From the NCBI RefSeq assembly GCF_029278565.1, contig NZ_CP119561.1, positions 124,001 to 188,000 on the forward strand: a DNA stretch of 64,000 nucleotides, written 5' to 3'. The notes beneath the pieces were generated by a model that had not been told where the DNA came from, made no database searches, and saw only the letters and a program-made list of their open reading frames with translations. Shown piece after piece: positions 16,952-25,291 of the stretch. The first letter of the stretch is position 1, and every line of letters begins with the position of its first letter. Made by a program: the position numbers and the translations under genes. The stretch is from Haloarcula halophila (GTDB lineage Archaea; Halobacteriota; Halobacteria; Halobacteriales; Haloarculaceae).

Positions 16952-17804
16952 CTCGCGAATCGACCGTCGAACAGCACTCGGTCTGATCGGGGGCGGATTA
17001 ACTGCCTTCGCTGGCTGTGGAGGTGTCGTATCGACAAATGAGAACTCAACAGCAACTACCTCACCAACACCGACACCTGCGACAGACAATACACCAATCG
17101 AATCAATCGAATACACGGTTAAAGAGGTGAGTGGGCGCCCACAGATATTCGCGTCGGTGACAGTAACAGACAGTGTCGAGATCACTCAAATCCGTCTGGT
17201 CGCTAACGACAGAGTGTTCCACAGGAATGCAGTTGATGAAGGGACAGCTGACATCCCACTCACCTACGCTGCTATTGACAAACACTACCCCCCGGAAGGA
17301 GGCAAATTGGTTCTAATCAGCGAGGATGAAGAAAGAGAGGTTTCCTTCCCGTATCGTCCGGATATTCGGCTGAAGGAAGTCATACGAGCTTCTAATTCTT
17401 CGAGACTTGAGTCGGATTCCCAGCTTGAGCCGATAGGGATCGTACTTGAGAATCACGGTAACAAACCTGGACTTGCTAACTCGATTGATTATGAGGGTGC
17501 ACCCGCAAACGCGGGCCGGCCGGACAGTGGTTCATCTCGAGGATTCGACAACCGGTGGGGGATGATAAGAGGAGGCGATGAACTTCTGCTTAAAATACAT
17601 TCATTCTTTTATGAAGAATTTGATTGCTCTGACTTCGGAACCAGAGATGCAACGATCCGAGTGGCCCTTGAATTTGCAGAAGATATCGTAGCAAAAGTTC
17701 CGGTAACATACGAGCACGAAGGGGGGCGAAACTGTACGCAAACCTTAGGGACTGCCAGAAATGTTGGGCCGGCGACGGACACCCCAGAGACAACTCAGGA
17801 GTGA
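16923..17804 (+). CDS. Tat-type lipoprotein of the transfer operon
   Basis: 293 residues from the ATG at 16923, overlapping the previous gene by 29 nt. The N-terminus has a twin-arginine lipobox signal (DRRTALGLIGGGL then AFAGC), a Ser/Thr/Pro-rich linker, and a beta-rich domain that includes EYTVKEVSGRPQIFASV and an EEREVSFPYRPDIRL strand pair. A C-terminal Cys pair (FDCSDF, GRNCTQ) could be a disulfide. Lower GC than its neighbours in places. Probably an outer-face component of the transfer complex, in the position of a VirB7-like lipoprotein; that analogy is positional only. Confidence 0.65.
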   Translation: MTQHTTSETDSRIDRRTALGLIGGGLTAFAGCGGVVSTNENSTATTSPTPTPATDNTPIESIEYTVKEVSGRPQIFASVTVTDSVEITQIRLVANDRVFHRNAVDEGTADIPLTYAAIDKHYPPEGGKLVLISEDEEREVSFPYRPDIRLKEVIRASNSSRLESDSQLEPIGIVLENHGNKPGLANSIDYEGAPANAGRPDSGSSRGFDNRWGMIRGGDELLLKIHSFFYEEFDCSDFGTRDATIRVALEFAEDIVAKVPVTYEHEGGRNCTQTLGTARNVGPATDTPETTQE

Positions 17805-17807
17805 GAG

Positions 17808-20477
17808 ATGCCTGGAGCCAAGGAATCTGCTCCCTTCAAAAGTGAATTGGGTGGAGACACTAGCACAGCCACCTCTGAGCCTGCCCCAATCAACATCAGT
17901 TCTGACACAACGATGGAAGGAGCTGATGGGATGTCGGCTATCACGTCGCCTACCGGAAAAAATGCGGTAGGGCCAGGGGTTCGTAACTTCGATTTCAATT
18001 TCACAGGAAGTTCCAATCATATCGCTGACCAGTTCGCGAAGGTTATTGAGTGGTTTATGCAAACCACCGCGCAAGATGTCAAAGAAGGCGCTAATAATCA
18101 AACTGCAGCCTTAGTTGATCCAATCATTGGAACGCCAGCACCACGGGGTCCAAGGAGTTCAGTTGGTGGCATTCATTTTGATATAGCCTTCAGTAACGTC
18201 AGTAACTATCCGTGGCAGCTCTTCATGGACGATATTTACTGGGGAGTGTCTCTTGGATTAGCGTTGGGCCTTCAGTTTCTCATTGTCGCCGGACTCGGAC
18301 TTCGGTACCGGTCAATGGACCCAGTGGTCCGGAAAAAGACCGGCCGAAGACTCTTCTTTGCGTTTATGTCGGTTTTCTTCTGGCTTCCGGTCGCATCGCT
18401 TGCTGGACAGGTATCCAACGCGATTGGCTGGGCAATAGTTGATACAGCACCAACAGGAAGTTCAGTTACAGCTTTCCTATCATCGGCTTATGCCGTCTGG
18501 ACCGCCGATATCGGACTTCTCATCGTCGTGATATTACTATCACTATACATATACATAAAGACATTGTTGATATTCATTGGCCGCTGGATAGGGTTGATCT
18601 TGCTTACCCTCTTCATGCCCGTTCTCGGGACACTATGGGTGTTAGAGGTCTGGCCATTCAACCGCTTTGCAGGCCTGTCAGCGAAAATAGCGGGTGCATA
18701 TCCTGGACTCTTAGTAGCCAATATCCCCGCAGCAATCTTGATTCGCCTCGCTATGGTCCACCATACGTGGGGCCTCTCAACCAGCTTAAGCACTATTCTC
18801 GATCTTCTTATTCTCCTGTTCGCAGCGAAATCACAGCGTGCACTCGTCGAGCAAAGCAGTTCTTTGGCTACGAAGGGTGCAGACATGTTCTCATCAGCAA
18901 CGAAAAGTAGTCTTGCCATCGCTGGAGCGGGCGCGACACTCGGAACAACTGCCGTCGCCGGACCTGCAGCTGGATCAGCAGTCGCTGCTGGTCAGAAAGC
19001 TATCCAAGGGAAAAATCCCAGTACGGAGGTCGCACAGGTTCACCGCAGCCTCGCCTCTCAGCAACTCGCTCAGAGTGGGTCGGATGGCCAAAGTAGTTCC
19101 GAAGCGGAGGAAACCCCCTCAAGCAGTAGTAGTACAGGTAGTTCATCGGCCGAAAACACCTCTGATGAGAAGCCATCGGAGAGCACATCCAGAAGTTCCG
19201 ACACGGATGCAGAAGACACAAACGGAGGACTATTAGGTCGGTTTTCGACGGATGACGGAAACACCCCCGAAGATTCGGGAAGGAACACCGATCAAGAGAC
19301 CCCAGGTCAATCTGCGGAGGGTCCAGAACAATCTCCCGACACTAATTCGACCGGGAGCGGTTGGTTCAGTGCGACGGAGTCCGGTCAAAGCAGCTCCGAG
19401 ATAGCCGACGCTTCGCAAGATGGCTATTCTCAAGGCGACCGCGTGGTAATCGACTCAGAGGACTTCGACCACACTGATAAACGCGCTGTCGTCACCAGCT
19501 CCGTCCCTGGTCACGTCAAAGTCCGCCCCGAGTCTCGTGAGCGGTCCGAAGACATGACACTGGATGCCTCTGAGGTGGCGATGTACGAACCCGGACCAGA
19601 GGTTGACCGTCAGTTCAATTCCGGGGATCCAGTTCGGATCACCGCCGATGAGTTCAAGGCTGCTGATAGCCGGGCGACGGTCACAAAGCCCCCCGTACCT
19701 GGGAAGGAAGCCACCGTACGGCCAGTCAATCTGCCCGGAGAAATCGAAGTGTCAGAAGCTGACCTCGCTGCTGTCCCCACAGACAGTCCCCAGCCGACAG
19801 ATACCAACGAACCAGAGCCTGCCGTTCCCGAAGGCTGGGACGGCGATGACGGCCGTGATTCACCCGTTGAACCGGAACGGATTACGCCAGTTGGACCACG
19901 GACTACCACTACCCAGTCCGACCCCCTCGCTGATCTCCAGGGCCAGGACTCCGGCCAGTCTGTAGTAACCGAATCGGGTGACACTAGCACGTCTGCTGGT
20001 GAGCACGGCTCCGAGCCACCATCCCAGCCCCAGGGAGAACGCAGTGGATCGGAACCGGTGTCGGCTGATCCACCCCAGCCAGGTGATGAAGTTCCCACCA
20101 CCGAGGGGGTCGAAACCCCCGGGCGATCGGCAACCGAAATCACAGATACCTCCCCAGGCGATCAGCCCCCTCAAGAGAAGAAGTTAGCCACAACGTCGGA
20201 GCTCGATCCATCGGATCTCGTCGCGAACCCAGATGCCGAAAAGTATCAACAAGGGTTCGACAACAGGTCCCAAGAAACGACCCAGGACACACCTGAAGCA
20301 ACCGAGCGGAGTTCTCACCAGTCCGACTACCGCGGTTCCGAGACTGGAGACACCGACGTGGGCTCAGACTCCAGCCAAACCATCGACGAAGCACTCGCGA
20401 CCGACAATGACATGCTCGGTCGTGAAGCCTACGAAGACCCCTTCGAGACGGAAACTACGGAGAGTGATGACTCATGA
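17808..20477 (+). CDS. VirB6/TrbL-like channel protein with long acidic, KOW-like repeat tail
   Basis: 889 residues. Residues about 135-345 contain six or more transmembrane helices (including GVSLGLALGLQFLIVAGLGL and IGLILLTLFMPVLGTLWVLEV), like TrbL/VirB6 inner-membrane channel proteins. An Ala/Gly-rich stretch follows, then about 450 residues of Ser/Glu/Asp-rich disordered tail. The tail contains two related beta modules beginning QGDRVVIDSEDF and SGDPVRITADEF, each ending near a Leu/Val-Asp-Ala-Ser-Glu-type segment. The stop overlaps the VirB4-like start by ATGA. Membrane core of the transfer channel, with the tail inside or outside the cell unknown. Confidence 0.75.
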   Translation: MPGAKESAPFKSELGGDTSTATSEPAPINISSDTTMEGADGMSAITSPTGKNAVGPGVRNFDFNFTGSSNHIADQFAKVIEWFMQTTAQDVKEGANNQTAALVDPIIGTPAPRGPRSSVGGIHFDIAFSNVSNYPWQLFMDDIYWGVSLGLALGLQFLIVAGLGLRYRSMDPVVRKKTGRRLFFAFMSVFFWLPVASLAGQVSNAIGWAIVDTAPTGSSVTAFLSSAYAVWTADIGLLIVVILLSLYIYIKTLLIFIGRWIGLILLTLFMPVLGTLWVLEVWPFNRFAGLSAKIAGAYPGLLVANIPAAILIRLAMVHHTWGLSTSLSTILDLLILLFAAKSQRALVEQSSSLATKGADMFSSATKSSLAIAGAGATLGTTAVAGPAAGSAVAAGQKAIQGKNPSTEVAQVHRSLASQQLAQSGSDGQSSSEAEETPSSSSSTGSSSAENTSDEKPSESTSRSSDTDAEDTNGGLLGRFSTDDGNTPEDSGRNTDQETPGQSAEGPEQSPDTNSTGSGWFSATESGQSSSEIADASQDGYSQGDRVVIDSEDFDHTDKRAVVTSSVPGHVKVRPESRERSEDMTLDASEVAMYEPGPEVDRQFNSGDPVRITADEFKAADSRATVTKPPVPGKEATVRPVNLPGEIEVSEADLAAVPTDSPQPTDTNEPEPAVPEGWDGDDGRDSPVEPERITPVGPRTTTTQSDPLADLQGQDSGQSVVTESGDTSTSAGEHGSEPPSQPQGERSGSEPVSADPPQPGDEVPTTEGVETPGRSATEITDTSPGDQPPQEKKLATTSELDPSDLVANPDAEKYQQGFDNRSQETTQDTPEATERSSHQSDYRGSETGDTDVGSDSSQTIDEALATDNDMLGREAYEDPFETETTESDDS

Positions 20478-23400
20478 GTGAGACAAACACCGAGTACAGC
20501 ACGAACATCATTCACGAATCCCTCGGGAGCAAAACCGAGTTCTGGGGAGAGTATACCCTGGCAGAACTCGCCCTGTTCGTCGTCCCGATCTTCGGGTATT
20601 TCCTCTTCCTGGGCATCCCCTTCGTGCCAGCAAGTGCGTTCCTGCCAGCAACAGGAGCCGTCATCGCCCTCGAAATCTTGCTGTTTGCACTCTTCCAGGT
20701 CAAACCCAGCTACTACCGATTGACAGAGTGGCTCATGGTGAGACTGCGATTCGCCGTCCAGAAAGAGGAACACACCATCGACGATGGCAATCAAGATACC
20801 CGCCATGTCACCCGCCTCAATCGGATCATGCCCCACGGAATCGAGCGCGTCGACGGTGCCCACGTCGGAGCTGTCGAAGTCCGCCCGGCAAACATGGCCC
20901 TCGAAGATGGTAAACAGTGGGCCAACGCTGTCTCCTCGCTCACGGATCTCGTCACCGCCCTCGAAGGGACCGCCGAAATCTACGTTACGACCACCAACGT
21001 GAGCAACCGGCCACATATCGAAGCCCACGAAGAGCGCTTGCAGGACCCCGATGTCCAGAATCTCCCCATGCTTCGGGGCGTTCTCTCCCAATGGGTCAAC
21101 CGCTATACCAACGATGACGGCGAAATCCAGGATTCAACGGAAATGCAGCGGGAATACTATATCATCGTCACGGTCACCGACAGTGACATCGACGAACTCG
21201 AGCGGGAGTCGACATCGCTGCTGGGCTACTTCGAAGACCTTCCCGGGATCGGCAAAGCCGTCTCGAAGCTCACCCCAGAGACGTTCACCGACGCCGAGCG
21301 CGAGAAGTACAAGACGAAGAAACTGAACGACCGCCTGGGGAACGTCTCGCGAGCGGTCGACAACCTCTATCGCTGTCGTGGAAATGCAGTCTCGCCGTTT
21401 GACCTCGCACAGCTCACCAAGGACTATTGGGCCTGCGAGTCTCGGCCGCACTCGGACTTCGCATCCACGGCCGGCATCTCACCGATCAGCTATTCGGAGG
21501 ACCAGGACAACGACGGCGACGACGTCGACGACGCGCTGACTGCCGAGGACCTCGCTGACGATGATAATGCAGACGCCGCTCCAGCGGACGCCGGCGATAC
21601 CGAGGAGACAGAAGCTAACGAGACCGAAGCCAGAGAAGATCTGGAACACGTCGAGGAAGCTGCCGAAGAAATCGAGTACATCTCACCGGATGTCTCCCAG
21701 CCGGGTCGGAAGCACCAGTCGATCGTAGCGCCGACGGCAATCGACTGGCACACGGACTACACGCTGATCGAGAACGAGACCTATTCCCGGACCTTCTGGA
21801 TCGAGACCTTCCCAGAACATCCGACCAACGGCCTCTTCGAGCGGCTACTACTGGATACGGACCTCCGGGCCGACGTGAACATCCACATCAACCCCTACGA
21901 CTCCCAAGATGCGGTCCAGGTCATGTCCGAGTGGATCACCTCGCTACGGATGGTCCAAAACGACATGGGCGAACTCGAAGCCGAGGACGTTCGCGACGAT
22001 ATCAACCGAGCGAAATACCTCCGCCAGTTAGTCCGACGCAACCGAGCCTCGCTCTACCAGGCCGGCGTCTTCGTCCGGATTACTGCCGACTCGAAAGAGG
22101 AACTGCGAACACAGACCAACCAGCTGGAAACCCTCCTGCGGGACGCCCCGGCGAACTGCTCGGTCAAACGAGCAACCCGGCGCCAAGAACAGGGCATGGT
22201 CACTGTCTCGCCACTAGGCGGGAACGAACTCGGCCGTGGCCGGTTGTCGGCGATGACCGGCGAGGCCCTGGGGTCGATGTTTCCGTTCTCGTCGAACTAC
22301 CTCCGCATGGAAGACGGAATCGAATACGGCACCCACGGCCACAACGGGTCGTCGCTGCTGATCGATCCCTGGGAACTGGAGACTGGCCACTCCGAATTGG
22401 TCACCGGAATGCCCGGCGGCGGGAAATCCCACGGGACACAGGCCCGCTCGATCAGGATGATGAAAAAACGATCGGACGTCAAGCAGGTGTTTATCGACCC
22501 CGTCGCCGGGATGCGTGGGTCGGCGAAGATGCTCGACGCCAAGACGATCACGGTCAGCGGAGAGACGCCACTGAACCCGTGTGAGATGCATCCCACACCG
22601 GAACACATCCTGCGAAAGTCCCCGGACATGCAACCGGTCGCCTCGAAGAAAGACGAGGTCTTCGGGGTAATCGAGAACTTCCTGAAATCGAGAGACATCG
22701 ACCTGGAGATGCACTCGGGGCTGATCACGTTCCTGATCGACGCGATCTTCGAGCAGTCCGACATCGACCCCGACGACCCGTCGACGCACACACCGGAGAA
22801 CTCCCCCAGCATGGCGGACTTCCTGGACCTGATCGACGACATCCAAGAGGACCCGTCGCTGTTCCCCGGTGCAACCACCGAGTCCTCTCGACAGAAGATT
22901 CGAGAATACGCCAACGAACTGTCGGTGGCACTGCATCCGTTCCGGCAGGGCTCAACCTACGGAAATCTCTCCGAGGAGTCGAACCTGAACCTGATTGAAG
23001 ACGACAGTAAGGCGGTATATCTGGACCTCCAGCAGATCGAGGGGTCCGGCAGCGGCCTAGGCAAGCAGTCGTTCATCATGCAACTGCTGTTGTCGAATCT
23101 CTACCAGCAGGCCAAGAACATGGATCAAAAGGTCGAGATCATCATCGACGAAGCCCACTACCTGTTCAACGACGATGCGAATCTGGCGTTCCTGAACCAG
23201 ATCGCCCGCCACCAGCGCCACGCTGGACTCCGGCTGGTGATGCTCTCCCAGACGCTCCAAGAGTTCTACGACGAAGGCGTGGCCGAAGAGATCGCCGGAA
23301 TGTGCCCGATCATGGTCCATCACCGCGAGCCAGACCTGGGCGAGAAGACGGCGAATAGGGCCGGACTCACGAGCGAGCAACAGCACTACATCAACACGGC

Positions 23401-23809
23401 TGAGGCCGGCAAGGAGTCGATCGGTGAAGGCCAGGGCTTCTCCCAAGCGCTGGTCCGGGTCGACGAACACGGGGACTACCCGCTGACGATCCGAACTTCG
23501 TGGGAGGAAAAGCGAGTGATCGACCTCGATGCTCACGGTCGGGATGCACTGGCGGCGCTGGTGGATAGCCAGCCAGAGCAGATCAAGGAGTTCGAGCAGT
23601 TCGTCTACGCCCACGGACTTCGCCACGAGTTGACCGAGCGGTTCGGGTTCGAGCCAGAGCAGGCGGAGAAAGTGCTGTCCGGGCTCTCTCAGGAAGAGCT
23701 GATGGATTCGGTTCGTGTGGCCCTCGAACAGAATGGAACGGCGACAGCGGTTGCTGACGGCGGCTCAACTGACACAACCACCGCAGATACTGGAGGCTCT
23801 TCAGAATGA
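20474..23809 (+). CDS. VirB4/TraC-like conjugation ATPase with N-terminal PrgI/VirB3-like membrane segment
   Basis: 1111 residues. The first about 100 residues hold two hydrophobic helices (LALFVVPIFGYFLFLGIPF and TGAVIALEILLFALF), resembling PrgI/VirB3 fused to the ATPase. A central CagE/TrbE-like region follows with an acidic insertion (about 340-400). The P-loop is GMPGGGKS (645-652), Walker B is VEIIIDEAH (887-895), followed by an RHQRHAGLRLVMLSQTL sensor helix. It powers assembly of the type IV secretion channel. It is coupled by 4-nt overlaps to both neighbours. Confidence 0.92.
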   Translation: MSETNTEYSTNIIHESLGSKTEFWGEYTLAELALFVVPIFGYFLFLGIPFVPASAFLPATGAVIALEILLFALFQVKPSYYRLTEWLMVRLRFAVQKEEHTIDDGNQDTRHVTRLNRIMPHGIERVDGAHVGAVEVRPANMALEDGKQWANAVSSLTDLVTALEGTAEIYVTTTNVSNRPHIEAHEERLQDPDVQNLPMLRGVLSQWVNRYTNDDGEIQDSTEMQREYYIIVTVTDSDIDELERESTSLLGYFEDLPGIGKAVSKLTPETFTDAEREKYKTKKLNDRLGNVSRAVDNLYRCRGNAVSPFDLAQLTKDYWACESRPHSDFASTAGISPISYSEDQDNDGDDVDDALTAEDLADDDNADAAPADAGDTEETEANETEAREDLEHVEEAAEEIEYISPDVSQPGRKHQSIVAPTAIDWHTDYTLIENETYSRTFWIETFPEHPTNGLFERLLLDTDLRADVNIHINPYDSQDAVQVMSEWITSLRMVQNDMGELEAEDVRDDINRAKYLRQLVRRNRASLYQAGVFVRITADSKEELRTQTNQLETLLRDAPANCSVKRATRRQEQGMVTVSPLGGNELGRGRLSAMTGEALGSMFPFSSNYLRMEDGIEYGTHGHNGSSLLIDPWELETGHSELVTGMPGGGKSHGTQARSIRMMKKRSDVKQVFIDPVAGMRGSAKMLDAKTITVSGETPLNPCEMHPTPEHILRKSPDMQPVASKKDEVFGVIENFLKSRDIDLEMHSGLITFLIDAIFEQSDIDPDDPSTHTPENSPSMADFLDLIDDIQEDPSLFPGATTESSRQKIREYANELSVALHPFRQGSTYGNLSEESNLNLIEDDSKAVYLDLQQIEGSGSGLGKQSFIMQLLLSNLYQQAKNMDQKVEIIIDEAHYLFNDDANLAFLNQIARHQRHAGLRLVMLSQTLQEFYDEGVAEEIAGMCPIMVHHREPDLGEKTANRAGLTSEQQHYINTAEAGKESIGEGQGFSQALVRVDEHGDYPLTIRTSWEEKRVIDLDAHGRDALAALVDSQPEQIKEFEQFVYAHGLRHELTERFGFEPEQAEKVLSGLSQEELMDSVRVALEQNGTATAVADGGSTDTTTADTGGSSE

Positions 23810-24186
23810 CTCGAAAGAAGATCACGATGTATGGAACCGAGGAACAGAAAGAGCAGATAGAGATACAGGCTTCCAAACACGGACAGACAGTCTCAAAGTA
23901 TTGTTTGGAGGCTGTTGAACAGCGGATTGCACGTGAAGTCCGTGATGAGCGCGCTGATGAGGTTTCGATTGAAGACCGAATTGAAACACTTGTGAGTGAC
24001 GTACAGAAGAATATTGATTCTGTGATAGATCCTGCACCAGAACAGGAACTACTCTACGAGATTGCTCTGTGGCAGCTACTAAGTAGCGAGTATAGTGCGG
24101 AGCAACGGCAAGACGCACTGGAGTCTGGAGCTGAAAAGTTCGAAAAGGAACTGGAGAATCTGGCCACAAAGCGAGGTGAGGATTAA
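23806..24186 (+). CDS. Ribbon-helix-helix relaxosome accessory protein, copy 1 (MobC-like)
   Basis: 126 residues. The N-terminus reads KKITMYGTEEQKEQIEIQAS then VSKYCLEAVEQRI, the beta strand plus two-helix pattern of CopG/MobC-type proteins. The C-terminal half (ELLYEIALWQLLSSEY, then an Arg/Gln/Ala/Glu-rich helix) is shared with the next gene product, so the two are tandem paralogs. ATGA overlap with the VirB4-like gene. Probably binds the transfer origin as a dimer and recruits the relaxase. GC is visibly lower than in the ATPase genes. Confidence 0.7.
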   Translation: MTRKKITMYGTEEQKEQIEIQASKHGQTVSKYCLEAVEQRIAREVRDERADEVSIEDRIETLVSDVQKNIDSVIDPAPEQELLYEIALWQLLSSEYSAEQRQDALESGAEKFEKELENLATKRGED

Positions 24187-24683
24187 TGCCTGATGACAAG
24201 CCAGTCTACTTTTACACTTCTGAAGAGACAAAACAGCGAATCAACGATCAGGCAGATGAAGCTGGACTGAGCGTTTCGGATTTCTGTGAACAGGTGCTGA
24301 AAGAACACCTGGAGGATACCACTTCACAGAGTCAGGAAGAACGCTATCACCCGAGCCAACGGCTTGAAGTGACGATTGATGATGCTCGCCGAGATCTAGA
24401 AGCAGCGATTGAGCGGCTCGAAACAGCTGTTGATGAAGAAATCACAGATATTCAGTCGCTCCGGACTGTCTACGCGATCTCGATCTGGGAGTTGCTTAAA
24501 TCAGAATATGGCTCCCCTCACCGAAAAGAGGCAATGCAGACGGCAGCAGCCCGCGTAAAAAAGGCGGAGAATGATTCATCACGTAGTGATAAGGGAAGTT
24601 CGCACACCGATGAGACCACTGCTCCGTCGGAACCAGACCAAGCGACAGGTTCGGATCAGCCTGCCAATAGCAGCGAACTATGA
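24186..24683 (+). CDS. Ribbon-helix-helix relaxosome accessory protein, copy 2 (MobC-like)
   Basis: 165 residues. KPVYFYTSEETKQRINDQAD followed by LSVSDFCEQVLKEHL gives the same ribbon-helix-helix pattern as copy 1; the region RTVYAISIWELLKSEYGS aligns with ELLYEIALWQLLSSEY of copy 1. A disordered Ser/Thr-rich tail follows. Its start overlaps the previous stop (TAATG) and its stop overlaps the relaxase start (ATGA). Two such proteins could form a heterodimer on the asymmetric half-sites of the transfer origin. Confidence 0.7.
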   Translation: MPDDKPVYFYTSEETKQRINDQADEAGLSVSDFCEQVLKEHLEDTTSQSQEERYHPSQRLEVTIDDARRDLEAAIERLETAVDEEITDIQSLRTVYAISIWELLKSEYGSPHRKEAMQTAAARVKKAENDSSRSDKGSSHTDETTAPSEPDQATGSDQPANSSEL

Positions 24684-25291
24684 TACTCAAGACCGACTTC
24701 CAGCAGAGTGGAGCTGGAGATCTAGTCGAGTATATCCGTCGGGATAGAGACCCCAATCGCGATCAGCGAGTCCCGCTCCGGAATCCAACTGGCCGAGAAC
24801 TGTCGGACCCGGAGGTATCAGACTTTATTGAAGAGAGCCGACAGTTCGGGTTTGAACGGCATTACATCGTCTCTCCGAACCCAGAGGCAGGATACACAGC
24901 ACAAGAAGTAGGCGAAAACACCCGACAGCTCATGCGAGATGAGCTGCTTGAAAAACCCACTGCGAATTACCTCTACGCTGTTCACAATGACAGCTGCTAT
25001 ACCCACGCTCACGTTGCTGCAACGGGCCGTGAAGAGGAGTTACGGATGGATCGACAGGAGATTCAACGCCTCCGATCGCGGGCTCGATCACAGTTCCGTG
25101 AACAGGAACGACTCAAAGAGCGCGACGTTGACCGAGAGCAAGAGCGCGCTGAGGAACGTCGCGAACAAGCCCACGAGAAAGAGCTAGATCCGGAAGCTCG
25201 GAAAGAAGTCGAACCAGACCGAGAGCAAGAGCCCGAACCGCAGCGGGAGCAAGAACCAGAGCGTGACTTCGGCATGGGTGGTGCGCAGTGA
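24680..25291 (+). CDS. Minimal HUH/MOB-type relaxase candidate
   Basis: 203 residues. The first about 125 residues carry the layout of a MOBP/PF03432-type relaxase: GDLVEYIRRD with Tyr18 as candidate nucleophile, FERHYIVSPNPEAGYT with His61, a helix with EVGENTRQLMRDELL, then YAVHNDSCYTHAHVAATG with His102, Asp104, His109 and His111, the H-x-D...H-x-H metal site. The rest is a highly charged Arg/Glu repeat tail. It lies between MobC-like proteins and the coupling ATPase, exactly where a relaxase is expected. It is smaller than usual relaxases (over 300 residues) and lacks a helicase or primase domain. Function inferred from motifs plus context. Confidence 0.7.
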   Translation: MILKTDFQQSGAGDLVEYIRRDRDPNRDQRVPLRNPTGRELSDPEVSDFIEESRQFGFERHYIVSPNPEAGYTAQEVGENTRQLMRDELLEKPTANYLYAVHNDSCYTHAHVAATGREEELRMDRQEIQRLRSRARSQFREQERLKERDVDREQERAEERREQAHEKELDPEARKEVEPDREQEPEPQREQEPERDFGMGGAQ

